DNA of 9,650 bases, from NCBI GenBank assembly GCA_021738605.1, contig JAIPBY010000087.1:1-9650 (forward strand), written 5' to 3'. This document shows, piece after piece, positions 1 through 6,792 of the stretch. The stretch is from Chitinophagaceae bacterium. Its GTDB lineage: Bacteria; Bacteroidota; Bacteroidia; Chitinophagales; Chitinophagaceae. The notes below the pieces were generated by a model. The model was not told where the DNA came from, ran no database searches, and saw only the letters and a program-made list of their open reading frames with translations. The position numbers and the translations under genes were made by a program. Position 1 is the first letter of the stretch, and each line of letters opens with the position of its first letter.

Positions 1-256
1 CGATGAGGGGAGAAACCACAATGGCGCAGCCCTCGCTGATCATGGCAGGAAGTTGGTAACAAAGGCTTTTGCCGCCTCCGGTAGGCTTGATGACGAAAGT
101 ATCTTTCCCATTGAGCACATTGTTGATGATGGCCTCCTGGTTGCCCCTGAAGGCATCAAAACCAAAATATTGTCTTAGGGGAGAAAGCAGGTCCCAGGCC
201 GCGTTGGCTTGGGGAATTTGATCTTTTGCTGTTTTTTTATTCTTTGATGGAGGCAT
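1..256 (-). CDS. recQ: RecQ-type ATP-dependent DNA helicase, N-terminal fragment
   Basis: This is the first 85 codons of a leftward gene that leaves the window at base 1. Read from an ATG at 256-254, it starts with a Lys-rich tail of about 20 residues. It then has the RecQ-specific motif 0 (FGFDAFRGNQ, residues 31-40), a Walker A motif (PTGGGKS, 58-64) followed by LCYQLPAM, and the start of motif Ia (VVSPLI). RecQ family members are superfamily 2 helicases that unwind DNA 3' to 5' during recombinational repair and fork rescue in the cytoplasm. The helicase core end, zinc-binding, winged-helix and HRDC domains would lie outside the window, so full length and completeness cannot be judged. It diverges from the kdsD operon with 206 bases between the starts. 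The motif set makes the family secure. An in-frame alternative start cannot be excluded because the N-terminal tail is poorly conserved. Confidence 0.9.
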   Translation of the reverse strand, partial: MPPSKNKKTAKDQIPQANAAWDLLSPLRQYFGFDAFRGNQEAIINNVLNGKDTFVIKPTGGGKSLCYQLPAMISEGCAIVVSPLI

Positions 257-422
257 TATAGGTTGAAGCTGATATTGTTTAAGGTAATTCAATTTAATGT
301 AACCAACAATTAGACAGATGGTTTTATTAATAGGACCCTGATTGTGCAGGTTCCACACAAATTTACCGATAATAGGGCAGAATTCCTCGGTGAACAGACC
401 TTCTTACATCTTTAAATTATGG

Positions 423-430
423 TACTTTTG
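423..430 (+). promoter_or_regulatory. Candidate -7 promoter element for the kdsD operon
   Basis: TACTTTTG matches the Bacteroidota sigma-ABfr -7 consensus TAnnTTTG at every defined position and lies 33 bases upstream of the kdsD ATG. Transcription would start near 435, giving a leader of about 28 bases. No clear TTTG is visible at the expected -33 distance (only TTCTT near 401), so the promoter is a sequence match rather than a demonstrated site. Confidence 0.5.
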
Positions 431-440
431 CATTCTACCG

Positions 441-452
441 GCCCAAAAGGGC
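441..452 (+). promoter_or_regulatory. Small hairpin in the kdsD leader
   Basis: GCCC-AAAA-GGGC forms a four-pair GC stem with a tetraloop in the short predicted leader, ending 10 bases before the kdsD ATG, and is followed by TTTG. It could modulate initiation or stabilise the 5' end. It is too short and lacks a T-run, so it is not called a terminator. Chance is a real alternative. Confidence 0.3.
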
Positions 453-462
453 TTTGTAACCA

Positions 463-1434
463 ATGTACATGCAGCATATCTCCATCAGAGAAATCGCCAA
501 ACAAACCCTATCCATAGAGGCCGGTTCTATCATGGAATTGAGGGAATTCATTGATGACTCATTTGTTGAGATTGTCCACCTCCTCGACAACATGAAGGGA
601 CGTCTTGTGGTCAGTGGAATCGGAAAAAGCGCCATCATCGGCCAAAAAATCGTTGCCACCCTCAACAGTACAGGAACCCCATCCATTTTCATGCACGCTG
701 CCGATGCCATCCACGGAGACCTGGGCATGGTTCAGCAGGACGATATCGTGATGATCATCTCAAAAAGTGGAGAAAGCCCGGAGATCAAGGTCTTGATTAC
801 TCTGATCAAGAACCTGGGCAACAAACTGATTGCCATGGTGGGGAACCTGAACGCTACGCTGGCCCAGGGCGCAGATCTTGTGCTCAATACAACCGTCAGC
901 CAGGAGGCCTGCCCCAACAACCTTGCGCCAACCTCCAGCACCACCGCACAACTGGCCATGGGCGATGCCCTCGCTGTTTGTCTGATGGAAGTAAAAGGCT
1001 TTTCCTCTTCCGATTTCGCAAAATTTCATCCCGGCGGCAGCCTGGGTAAAAAATTATACCTCCGGGTCAGCGACCTGAGCAAGTTGAACGAGCGTCCTGC
1101 CGTCAACCAAAACAGTTCAATCAAGGATGTAATTGTGGAAATAACCAGAAAACGGCTGGGCCTAACCGCCGTGCTGGATGAGGAGGGCATGCTGACAGGT
1201 GTCATCACAGATGGCGACCTGAGGAGAATGCTGGAAAAAGGGAATGACATCCTCCATACAACAGCGAAGGACATCATGGGCGTCCATCCAAAAACAATTG
1301 AGGGAGATGCCCTGGCCGTTGATGCGCTGGACAGGATGAGAAAAAACAATATTACCCAATTGATCGTTACAGAAGACAAACAATACGCAGGTGTCATACA
1401 TTTGCATGACCTGATCAGAGAAGGTATTATTTAA
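463..1434 (+). CDS. kdsD: Arabinose-5-phosphate isomerase, SIS + tandem CBS (KdsD/KpsF/GutQ family)
   Basis: This 323-residue protein should interconvert D-ribulose 5-phosphate and D-arabinose 5-phosphate, the first committed step toward Kdo for lipopolysaccharide or capsule, in the cytoplasm. An SIS sugar-isomerase domain covers roughly residues 35-190, with SGIGKS (51-56), STGTPSIF (69-76), HGDLGM (84-89), SKSGESPE (100-107), PTSSTTAQLAMGDALA (156-171) and FHPGGSLGKKL (188-198). Two CBS modules follow (about 205-265 and 268-323), the usual architecture and length. By alignment from memory with E. coli KdsD (Lys59, Glu111, Glu152, His193), the counterparts are Lys55, Glu104, Glu148 and His189, all present. 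The ATG at 463 is used; a second ATG two codons later is an equally plausible start. It begins the five-gene rightward run, 9 bases before the mannose-1-phosphate guanylyltransferase gene, which fits a surface-glycan precursor role. Confidence 0.95.
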   Translation: MYMQHISIREIAKQTLSIEAGSIMELREFIDDSFVEIVHLLDNMKGRLVVSGIGKSAIIGQKIVATLNSTGTPSIFMHAADAIHGDLGMVQQDDIVMIISKSGESPEIKVLITLIKNLGNKLIAMVGNLNATLAQGADLVLNTTVSQEACPNNLAPTSSTTAQLAMGDALAVCLMEVKGFSSSDFAKFHPGGSLGKKLYLRVSDLSKLNERPAVNQNSSIKDVIVEITRKRLGLTAVLDEEGMLTGVITDGDLRRMLEKGNDILHTTAKDIMGVHPKTIEGDALAVDALDRMRKNNITQLIVTEDKQYAGVIHLHDLIREGII

Positions 1435-1443
1435 GCAAACATT

Positions 1444-2529
1444 ATGATGAACAACAACCATTATGTGGCCATCATGGCCGGTGGAATTGGAAGCAGGTTT
1501 TGGCCCATGAGCCGTACCTCTTACCCAAAGCAATTCCTCGATATCCTCAACACAGGAAGAACGCTGATTCAGGCAACCCATGACCGGTTCAAAAAATTCA
1601 TTCCTGTGGAGAATATTTATATTGTTACCTCTGAGGAATATGTTGAAATTGTAAGGGACCAACTTCCAGAAATTCCATCCAAAAACATCGTTGCAGAGCC
1701 TTCCAGAAAAAACACAGCGCCCTGCATTGCCTATATTTCCTACAAGTTGCAGCAATTGAATGAAAAAGGAACCCTGATTTGTGCACCTGCAGACCATATC
1801 ATCCTCGATGATACTGCATTCACCAAGGTTTGCCTGGAGGCCACGAGTTTTGTCAAAGCCCATAAGGCATTGATTACCCTGGGCATCAAACCCAGCCATC
1901 CCAACACAGGCTATGGCTATATCCAGTTTGAACAACAACCTGCCAGCGACAATGTATACAAGGTGAAAACCTTTACCGAAAAACCGAATGCTGACCTGGC
2001 AAAAACCTTTGTATCCAGTGGAGAATTCCTTTGGAATGCGGGCATCTTTGTATGGCAGGTGAACAATATCGTTGCCGCATTTGAAAAGCACCTTCCTGAA
2101 CTGGCAGAAATATTTGAGGCTGAAAAAACCTTGTTCAATACCGAGAAAGAAAAGTCAGCCATTGAAAAAATCTATCCGCTTTGCACGAATGTGTCCATCG
2201 ACTATGCAGTAATGGAAAAAGCAGACAATGTCTATATCATCCCATCTTCTTTTGGCTGGAGCGATCTTGGAACTTGGAATTCTGCCCATGAAAACATGGA
2301 AAAGGATTACCTGGGCAATGCCGTTTCTGGATCTGAAGTGATGGTGATTGATGCAACACATAACATGGTGCATGTTCCCAACAACAAGCTTGTTTTGCTC
2401 CAGGGATTGAACGACTATATCATCGTTGATACCGAGGATGTGCTGATGATCTGCAAAAAAGAAAAAGAGCAGGAGATCAAACAGTATGTAGCAGAAATCA
2501 AGCGGAACAAGGGAGATAAGTATTTGTAG
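1444..2529 (+). CDS. manC: Mannose-1-phosphate guanylyltransferase (GDP-mannose pyrophosphorylase)
   Basis: This 361-residue cytoplasmic enzyme is predicted to make GDP-mannose from mannose 1-phosphate and GTP. GDP-mannose is the donor for mannose and, after conversion, GDP-fucose in surface glycans. It shows the nucleotidyltransferase signature AGGIGSRFWPMSR (12-24) with PKQF (28-31), the APADH metal/nucleotide motif (114-118), GYGYI (156-160), FTEKP (177-181), WNAGIFVW (197-204), DYAVME (253-258) and GWSDLGTW (271-278). The length fits the short, single-function form: there is no C-terminal cupin phosphomannose-isomerase domain as in about 470-residue bifunctional ManC/AlgA proteins. The Leu usual in the RLWPLSR-type signature is Phe here, a mild change. 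Two ATG codons begin the frame; either may be used. It starts 9 bases after kdsD and ends 5 bases before the aminotransferase, indicating co-transcription. Confidence 0.95.
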   Translation: MMNNNHYVAIMAGGIGSRFWPMSRTSYPKQFLDILNTGRTLIQATHDRFKKFIPVENIYIVTSEEYVEIVRDQLPEIPSKNIVAEPSRKNTAPCIAYISYKLQQLNEKGTLICAPADHIILDDTAFTKVCLEATSFVKAHKALITLGIKPSHPNTGYGYIQFEQQPASDNVYKVKTFTEKPNADLAKTFVSSGEFLWNAGIFVWQVNNIVAAFEKHLPELAEIFEAEKTLFNTEKEKSAIEKIYPLCTNVSIDYAVMEKADNVYIIPSSFGWSDLGTWNSAHENMEKDYLGNAVSGSEVMVIDATHNMVHVPNNKLVLLQGLNDYIIVDTEDVLMICKKEKEQEIKQYVAEIKRNKGDKYL

Positions 2530-2534
2530 AAACA

Positions 2535-3704
2535 ATGCACCCTATCAACTCCAAACTCCCCAATACCGGCACCAGCATTTTCACCGTGATGAGCGAGCTT
2601 GCTGCAGAACATGGTGCCATCAACCTTGGCCAGGGTTTTCCGGATTTTCCAATGGATGAGGAATTGGCGGCATTGGCAGCGAAGGCCATTATCGATGGCC
2701 ATAACCAGTATGCCCCCATGGCGGGATACATGCCGCTTCGGGAGGCCATCGCTGCAAAAATCCAGCGATGCTATGGCAACAACCTCTCTCCTTCTGAAAA
2801 CATTAGCATCACACCAGGAGGAAGCTATGCCATCTACACAGCCTTCACCTCCATTCTCCAGCCCGGAGATGAAGTAATTGTTTTTGAGCCCGCCTATGAC
2901 AGTTATATTCCCAACATCATCGTCAACGGTGGCATTCCGGTGCGCATACCACTTGAGTTTCCCACCTACAGGATCAACTGGGAAAAAGTAAAAAATGCCA
3001 TCACCAGCAAAACCAAAGCCATCATCATCAACTCTCCGCATAATCCTACGGGCAGTGTGCTTTCGCACGATGACATTTTAATGCTACAGGATTTGCTGCG
3101 CGATACTTCCATTTTCCTGATCAGTGATGAGGTCTATGAGCATTTGGTATTCGATGGTTTGAAGCACAACAGCATCCTGAAATATCCTGAATTGTTTTCA
3201 AGAAGTTTTGTTTGTTTTTCCTTCGGGAAGGTATACAATTGCACCGGGTGGAAGCTGGGATACTGCGTTGCGCCATCGGCCCTCATGGTAGAGTTCAGGA
3301 AGATCCACCAGTTTGATGCCTTCTGTTGTTTTACACCAACGCAAGTTGCCTTTGCCACTCATCTGCAGAAAGAAGAACGTTACCTGAACTTGTCTTCTTT
3401 CATGCAACGAAAAAGGGACCTGTTCCTCCACGAAATGAAGGACTCACCATTTACCATGCTCAACTCATCCGGCAGTTATTTTGTTTGTGCCACCTATGAA
3501 AAAATTGGAAAGGTTTCTGCCATGGAGCTTTCCATTCAACTGACCAAAAAAATTGGTGTGGCCACCATTCCGGTTGCTGCGTTTTATGCGGATGGCAATG
3601 ATGATCAGGTATTGCGTTTCTGTTTCGCAAAGCGTGATGAAACCCTTCAGGAGGCCGCTAAAAAACTCTCTGGCATTGTGCGCATGGCTGATGTTTTTCA
3701 GTAA
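2535..3704 (+). CDS. Methionine aminotransferase-like PLP enzyme (class I/II, YbdL-type)
   Basis: This 389-residue fold-type I aminotransferase is closest by recognition to the YbdL/methionine aminotransferase and kynurenine-oxoglutarate aminotransferase group, cytoplasmic enzymes that transfer the amino group of methionine or aromatic/sulfur amino acids to a 2-oxo acid. Visible motifs are NLGQGFPDFP (30-39), YAPMAGYMPLREAIA (59-73), SPHNPTG (167-173, cofactor-contacting Asn170), SDEVYEHL (197-204, Asp198 for the pyridine nitrogen), SFGKVYNCTGWKLGY (229-243, with Lys232 as the Schiff-base lysine) and LRFCFAK (360-366, with the substrate-carboxylate Arg361). All key residues are present and the length is normal. 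It begins 5 bases after manC and ends 17 bases before the LacI-type gene. There is no obvious metabolic link to its polysaccharide-precursor neighbours. Methionine salvage is an inference from family; related beta-lyase or glutamine-transaminase K activity is possible. Confidence 0.88.
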   Translation: MHPINSKLPNTGTSIFTVMSELAAEHGAINLGQGFPDFPMDEELAALAAKAIIDGHNQYAPMAGYMPLREAIAAKIQRCYGNNLSPSENISITPGGSYAIYTAFTSILQPGDEVIVFEPAYDSYIPNIIVNGGIPVRIPLEFPTYRINWEKVKNAITSKTKAIIINSPHNPTGSVLSHDDILMLQDLLRDTSIFLISDEVYEHLVFDGLKHNSILKYPELFSRSFVCFSFGKVYNCTGWKLGYCVAPSALMVEFRKIHQFDAFCCFTPTQVAFATHLQKEERYLNLSSFMQRKRDLFLHEMKDSPFTMLNSSGSYFVCATYEKIGKVSAMELSIQLTKKIGVATIPVAAFYADGNDDQVLRFCFAKRDETLQEAAKKLSGIVRMADVFQ

Positions 3705-3721
3705 CTTCATTTCCAACGAAC

Positions 3722-4747
3722 ATGAGTGCCAATCATCCTACCATCAAGGAAATAGCCCTGAGGCTGAACGTATCGATATCCACGGTATCGAGGGCATTGC
3801 ATGACCATCCAAGGATTGGAATCAAAACAAAAGAACGCGTGAAAGCACTGGCACGCGAAATGAAATACGAGCCGAATACCCAGGCCATTTTTTTCAAGCA
3901 ACAAAAAACTGCTGTCATTGGTGTAGTGTTGCCCTCTATCAAAGAAGAGTTTTTTTCACAGGCCATCAGCGGAATAGAAGCCGCAGCTACCCAGTACGAC
4001 TATACCATCCTGTTCGGACAAAGCCATGACGATCCTGCTGTAGAAAAACGGGTTGTTGAATCAATGAAAAGACAAAGGGTTGATGGCATCATCATCTCGC
4101 TTTCAAAAAACACCAACAAGATCAGTTACCTCAAGGAGATTGAAAATGCTGGGATTCCAGTGGTTTTTTTTGACAGGGTTCCGGACCAGCCAGATGTTCA
4201 CAAAGTCTACTGCGACATCTACAAAAGCACCATCGACATGGTGAACTGGTTGTACAGTCGCGGATACAGAAAGATCGCCATGATCAATGGCCCCGCCAAT
4301 CTCACAGCCAGCAGGGAAAGGCTGGAAGGCTATAAGCAGGCACTTTCGGAAAAGAAGATGAAAATCGATATGCGTTATTATGAAAGTACTGACCTCACCA
4401 AAGAAGGAACGACCAACGCCATCAAAAAACTCCTTTCACTAAAAAACAGGCCAACAGCCATCATATCCTTTAACGACTACGTGCACATGGATGCCACACA
4501 GTATGCACATCTGCAGGGTATCAAGATCAATGCAGACATTGCTTTTGTAAGTTATTCGAACCTTTCCATTACTGACTATACTGCCTTTCCACCCCTTTTG
4601 TCTGTTGAACAATACCCTTACGGACAAGGTGAGCAGGCCATGGAAACCATCATCCGAACAATGAAAGAAGAACACACAAAAGATCTTTTCTATCACGAGG
4701 AAGTTCCGGCAACACTTGTGATCCACAGTACAAAACAACTCAGATGA
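3722..4747 (+). CDS. LacI-family transcriptional regulator
   Basis: This 341-residue DNA-binding repressor or activator has an N-terminal LacI helix-turn-helix at residues 7-52 (TIKEIALRLNVSISTVSRAL, then KTKERVKALAREMKYEPN). A periplasmic-binding-protein-like effector domain follows from about residue 64 (AVIGVVLP, FFSQAISGIE, QRVDGIIIS, AGIPVVFFDR, GYRKIAMINGP, SRERLEGY). Such regulators usually sense a sugar derived from the polysaccharide their neighbours attack. The segment after the DNA-binding domain reads NTQAIFFKQQK, where most family members carry an A-R-x-L hinge helix with a leucine that wedges into the minor groove. That element is altered here, so operator binding may differ. 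The TGA stop overlaps the ATG of the sulfatase gene (ATGA), a sign of translational coupling. The likely target is therefore the sulfatase or a linked glycan locus; the effector is unknown. No separate promoter is obvious in the 17-base gap upstream. Confidence 0.93.
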   Translation: MSANHPTIKEIALRLNVSISTVSRALHDHPRIGIKTKERVKALAREMKYEPNTQAIFFKQQKTAVIGVVLPSIKEEFFSQAISGIEAAATQYDYTILFGQSHDDPAVEKRVVESMKRQRVDGIIISLSKNTNKISYLKEIENAGIPVVFFDRVPDQPDVHKVYCDIYKSTIDMVNWLYSRGYRKIAMINGPANLTASRERLEGYKQALSEKKMKIDMRYYESTDLTKEGTTNAIKKLLSLKNRPTAIISFNDYVHMDATQYAHLQGIKINADIAFVSYSNLSITDYTAFPPLLSVEQYPYGQGEQAMETIIRTMKEEHTKDLFYHEEVPATLVIHSTKQLR

Positions 4748-6225
4748 AAAAATTATTTTCTTTCGCTTTCCTGCTGTTTGTTTCATCCCTCACAGCCCAG
4801 ACCTCCAAACCCAACATCATCTACATCTATGCAGACGACCTGGGCTATGGGGAGTTGGGTAGCTATGGACAAACAAAAATCAAGACACCCAACCTCGATC
4901 GGATGGCAAAAGAGGGAATGCGGTTTACACAGCATTATAGCAGTGCGCCGGTTTGCGCACCATCTCGCTGCATGTTGATGACAGGCAAACATCCCGGCCA
5001 CTCCTATATCCGTGGCAACTATGAAATGGGTGGATTTGACGATGAAAAGGAAGGTGGGCAAATGCCCTTGCATGAAGGTGCCTATACCGTTGCAAAAATG
5101 CTAAAGGAAAGAGGATACAATACAGCACTGGTTGGCAAATGGGGAATGGGTGTCACCGGAACAACGGGCAGTCCTTTGAACCATGGATTTGATTACTATT
5201 ATGGCTACCTCGATCAAAAACAGGCACATAATTTTTATCCCACCCATCTATGGGAAAACGACAAATGGGATACCCTGAACAACCATTTCATCAATGTTCA
5301 CCAGCCGATCAAAGACACGCTGCATGCCACCGATGCAGACTTCAATTACTACAAGGGCAATGATTATGCACCTGCAAAAATGACAGAAAAAGCGCTGGGC
5401 TTTATCGACAAAAACAAGAACAAGCCATTCTATCTTTATTTGCCCTATACTTTGCCACATCTCTCTCTTCAGGCTCCTGATGAGTACGTGAAAAAATACA
5501 TCGGCCTGTTTGATGAGCAACCTTATTACGGACAAAAAGGATATGCCGCTGTAAAATATCCCCGTTCTACCTATGCAGCCATGATCAGCTTCCTGGACGA
5601 TCAAGTAGGCATCATCATGGAAAAAATTAAGAGATTAGGGCTTGATCAAAATACCATCATCATGTTCTCCAGCGACAATGGGGCCACTTTTTCTGCCGGT
5701 GTAGATTCCAAATTTTTCAACAGCGTTGCAGGATTGAGGGGATTGAAAATGGATCTTTACGAAGGCGGCATCAGCGTACCCTTTATCGCAAGATGGCCTG
5801 GGAAAATTGCGCCCAATACCGTTTCCAACCATGCCTCTGTGCAATATGATATCATGCCGACCCTTGCTGCGTTGACAGGAAAACCAGTTCCCAACCTGGA
5901 TGGGATTTCCTTGTTGCCAACATTGATGGGGCAGGCTGCTGCTCAAAAAAATCATCCCTTCTTTTACTTTGAATATCCTGAAAATGGCGGCCAACTGGCG
6001 GTGAGGATAGGTAATTGGAAAGGGATCAAAAGAAATGTGAGAAAAGATCCTTCAGGCGCCTGGGAACTTTTCAACATGGAGACAGACCGGTATGAAAAAA
6101 ACAATGTGGCTGCTGCACATCCGGAACTGATCAGGGAAATGATGGAGATTGCAAAAAGGGAGCATATTCATCCCCATATTCTGGATTGGGAATTCATCGA
6201 CCCAAAGATTAAAAAAGCACAATAA
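4744..6225 (+). CDS. Secreted arylsulfatase-type sulfatase (S1, formylglycine-dependent)
   Basis: This 493-residue sulfatase is predicted to hydrolyse sulfate esters, probably on a sulfated glycan, outside the cytoplasm. Residues 1-19 form a signal peptide (MKKLF, hydrophobic core, LTAQ) with cleavage around Ala18/Gln19 and no lipobox cysteine. The catalytic signature CAPSRCMLMTG starts at Cys71, the residue converted to formylglycine, with Arg75 following. Metal-binding candidates are Asp31-Asp32 and Asp311-Asn312 (SSDNG). Lys132 (GKWG), His239 (LPHL) and Lys335 complete a plausible pocket. In canonical sulfatases such as Pseudomonas AtsA the motif is GKWHLG, with a sulfate-contacting His; here it is GKWGMG, so Gly134 replaces that His, a variant I believe occurs in some S1 groups. 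The substrate cannot be read from sequence. No formylglycine-generating enzyme or anSME maturase lies in this window, so activation must come from elsewhere. It overlaps the LacI-type gene by 4 bases and is followed by a hairpin terminator. Confidence 0.95.
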   Translation: MKKLFSFAFLLFVSSLTAQTSKPNIIYIYADDLGYGELGSYGQTKIKTPNLDRMAKEGMRFTQHYSSAPVCAPSRCMLMTGKHPGHSYIRGNYEMGGFDDEKEGGQMPLHEGAYTVAKMLKERGYNTALVGKWGMGVTGTTGSPLNHGFDYYYGYLDQKQAHNFYPTHLWENDKWDTLNNHFINVHQPIKDTLHATDADFNYYKGNDYAPAKMTEKALGFIDKNKNKPFYLYLPYTLPHLSLQAPDEYVKKYIGLFDEQPYYGQKGYAAVKYPRSTYAAMISFLDDQVGIIMEKIKRLGLDQNTIIMFSSDNGATFSAGVDSKFFNSVAGLRGLKMDLYEGGISVPFIARWPGKIAPNTVSNHASVQYDIMPTLAALTGKPVPNLDGISLLPTLMGQAAAQKNHPFFYFEYPENGGQLAVRIGNWKGIKRNVRKDPSGAWELFNMETDRYEKNNVAAAHPELIREMMEIAKREHIHPHILDWEFIDPKIKKAQ

Positions 6226-6230
6226 ATAGA

Positions 6231-6252
6231 GAGGGCGCTGGAAAGCGCCCTC
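6231..6252 (+). terminator. Hairpin terminator after the sulfatase gene
   Basis: GAGGGCGCT-GGAA-AGCGCCCTC forms a perfect nine-pair, GC-rich stem with a four-base loop, starting 6 bases after the sulfatase stop codon. It is followed by GTTTAT, a short T-rich tail, so it should end the rightward transcript. The leftward strand also has a T-rich stretch beyond the stem (CTATTTATT), so the same hairpin may act on the converging dsrE transcript. Confidence 0.8.
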
Positions 6253-6280
6253 GTTTATCAACCATCGTTGCTAGATTTCG

Positions 6281-6298
6281 TCTTCTTTTGAAAGAAGA
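6281..6298. repeat. AT-rich inverted repeat between convergent genes
   Basis: TCTTCTTT and AAAGAAGA are perfect eight-base complements separated by TG, so a stem of about seven pairs with a TTGA loop is possible. It sits between the strong terminator and the dsrE end, in a convergent intergenic region. It may be a backup terminator for either direction, but the stem is weak and no long T-run follows on either strand. Confidence 0.4.
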
Positions 6299-6311
6299 AT
6301 ATTTTAAACAA

Positions 6312-6386
6312 CTTGCGCAAACTTACCCAAGTATCTGATCAATTTCTTGCGCAAACGATTGCACAAAAAATAGCAGACTGATCAAT
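6312..6386. repeat. Imperfect tandem duplication with TTGCGCAA palindromes
   Basis: CTTGCGCAAAC occurs at 6312-6322 and again at 6346-6356. Each copy is followed by CTGATCAAT, at 6335-6343 and 6378-6386. The two units are therefore in the same order, about 32 and 41 bases long, with diverged centres. Each contains the 8-base palindrome TTGCGCAA and a TGATCA palindrome. The second unit overlaps the stop codon of dsrE (TGA, 6384-6382 on the minus strand). It could be the remnant of a local duplication, a pair of protein-binding sites or a 3' mRNA structure. Confidence 0.55.
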
Positions 6387-6792
6387 GGCTTGCCTTGAGG
6401 TAACTCCAGCCCTCAGCCTGTTTTTTGATCAATTCCACAACAGCGCTGGGCACAACCGTGGTTTCTGCCATCAGCTTGGAAGGATCAATTTTCAAGCGCT
6501 TGAGCGAATTGTTGCACACAGCCAGGGTAACCCCTTTTTCTTTGGCCACCTTAACCCTTGCCGCAAACTGCGTAGAATCGTTCATCACGGCCAATATGGC
6601 CTGCCCATGAAAAACCACTTCTACCTGCAAGTCTGGCACCAAGGCCCTGGCATTGTTGACCTGGCGGAATACTGCGGCTTGAACCGTTGTATCGGCGCTG
6701 GAAAGGTCCCAAACCACACTCAACTTTTTTTCCTGTGCAAAACCTGCCAAGGCGATCATGCTCATCAGCAATGCCACTATTCCTTTTTTCAT
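6382..6792 (-). CDS. Exported DsrE-like small sulfur-handling protein
   Basis: This 136-residue protein has a clear signal peptide (MKKGIVALLMSMIALAGFAQ, cleavage near residue 19-20) and a single domain resembling the DsrE/DsrF fold. That assignment rests on a beta strand with VVWDLSS (26-32), the FHGQAI segment (61-66), and a GVTLAVCNNSLKRL segment (87-100) carrying the only cysteine, Cys93. Members of this family move persulfide sulfur on a conserved cysteine, although many exported members are uncharacterised. It begins 17 bases after the stop of the CstB-like persulfide dioxygenase and should be co-transcribed with it. A 7-bp hairpin spans the junction and includes part of its start codon. 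The gene pairing suggests a periplasmic sulfur carrier or sensor linked to persulfide oxidation. That role is inferred; the family call is from pattern recognition, not a profile search. Confidence 0.82.
   Translation of the reverse strand: MKKGIVALLMSMIALAGFAQEKKLSVVWDLSSADTTVQAAVFRQVNNARALVPDLQVEVVFHGQAILAVMNDSTQFAARVKVAKEKGVTLAVCNNSLKRLKIDPSKLMAETTVVPSAVVELIKKQAEGWSYLKASH

Larger units (their letters stand above)
257..462. other. Divergent intergenic region between recQ and kdsD
   Basis: This is a 206-base AT-rich spacer containing the start-side control regions of both neighbours. No convincing protein or RNA gene is visible. The only short open frame overlapping it starts at 342, runs into kdsD in another frame and has no recognisable features. 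On the rightward side there is one good -7 match (annotated separately). On the leftward side only a weak candidate for recQ is present, TACCTTAA on the minus strand preceded about 20 bases upstream by TTG. Confidence 0.6.

Noticed and set aside
1162..2091. A 309-codon open frame on the minus strand opposite kdsD and manC
   Set aside because: It lies antisense to two well-conserved enzymes, spans their junction and has a Cys/Phe-rich translation with no family features. It is a by-product of the codon use of the real genes.
2415..3068. A 217-codon minus-strand open frame opposite the manC end and the aminotransferase
   Set aside because: It spans the boundary of two real genes, is antisense, and has no recognisable domain or initiation context.
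3705..3721. Possible terminator or promoter between the aminotransferase and LacI-type genes
   Set aside because: The 17-base gap has no inverted repeat, T-run or TAnnTTTG motif, so readthrough is the simpler reading.
3773..3790. CGATA...TATCG inverted repeat near the start of the LacI-type gene as a possible autoregulatory operator
   Set aside because: It falls within codons for the helix-turn-helix region, has only five-base arms and no promoter beside it. It is explained by coding sequence.
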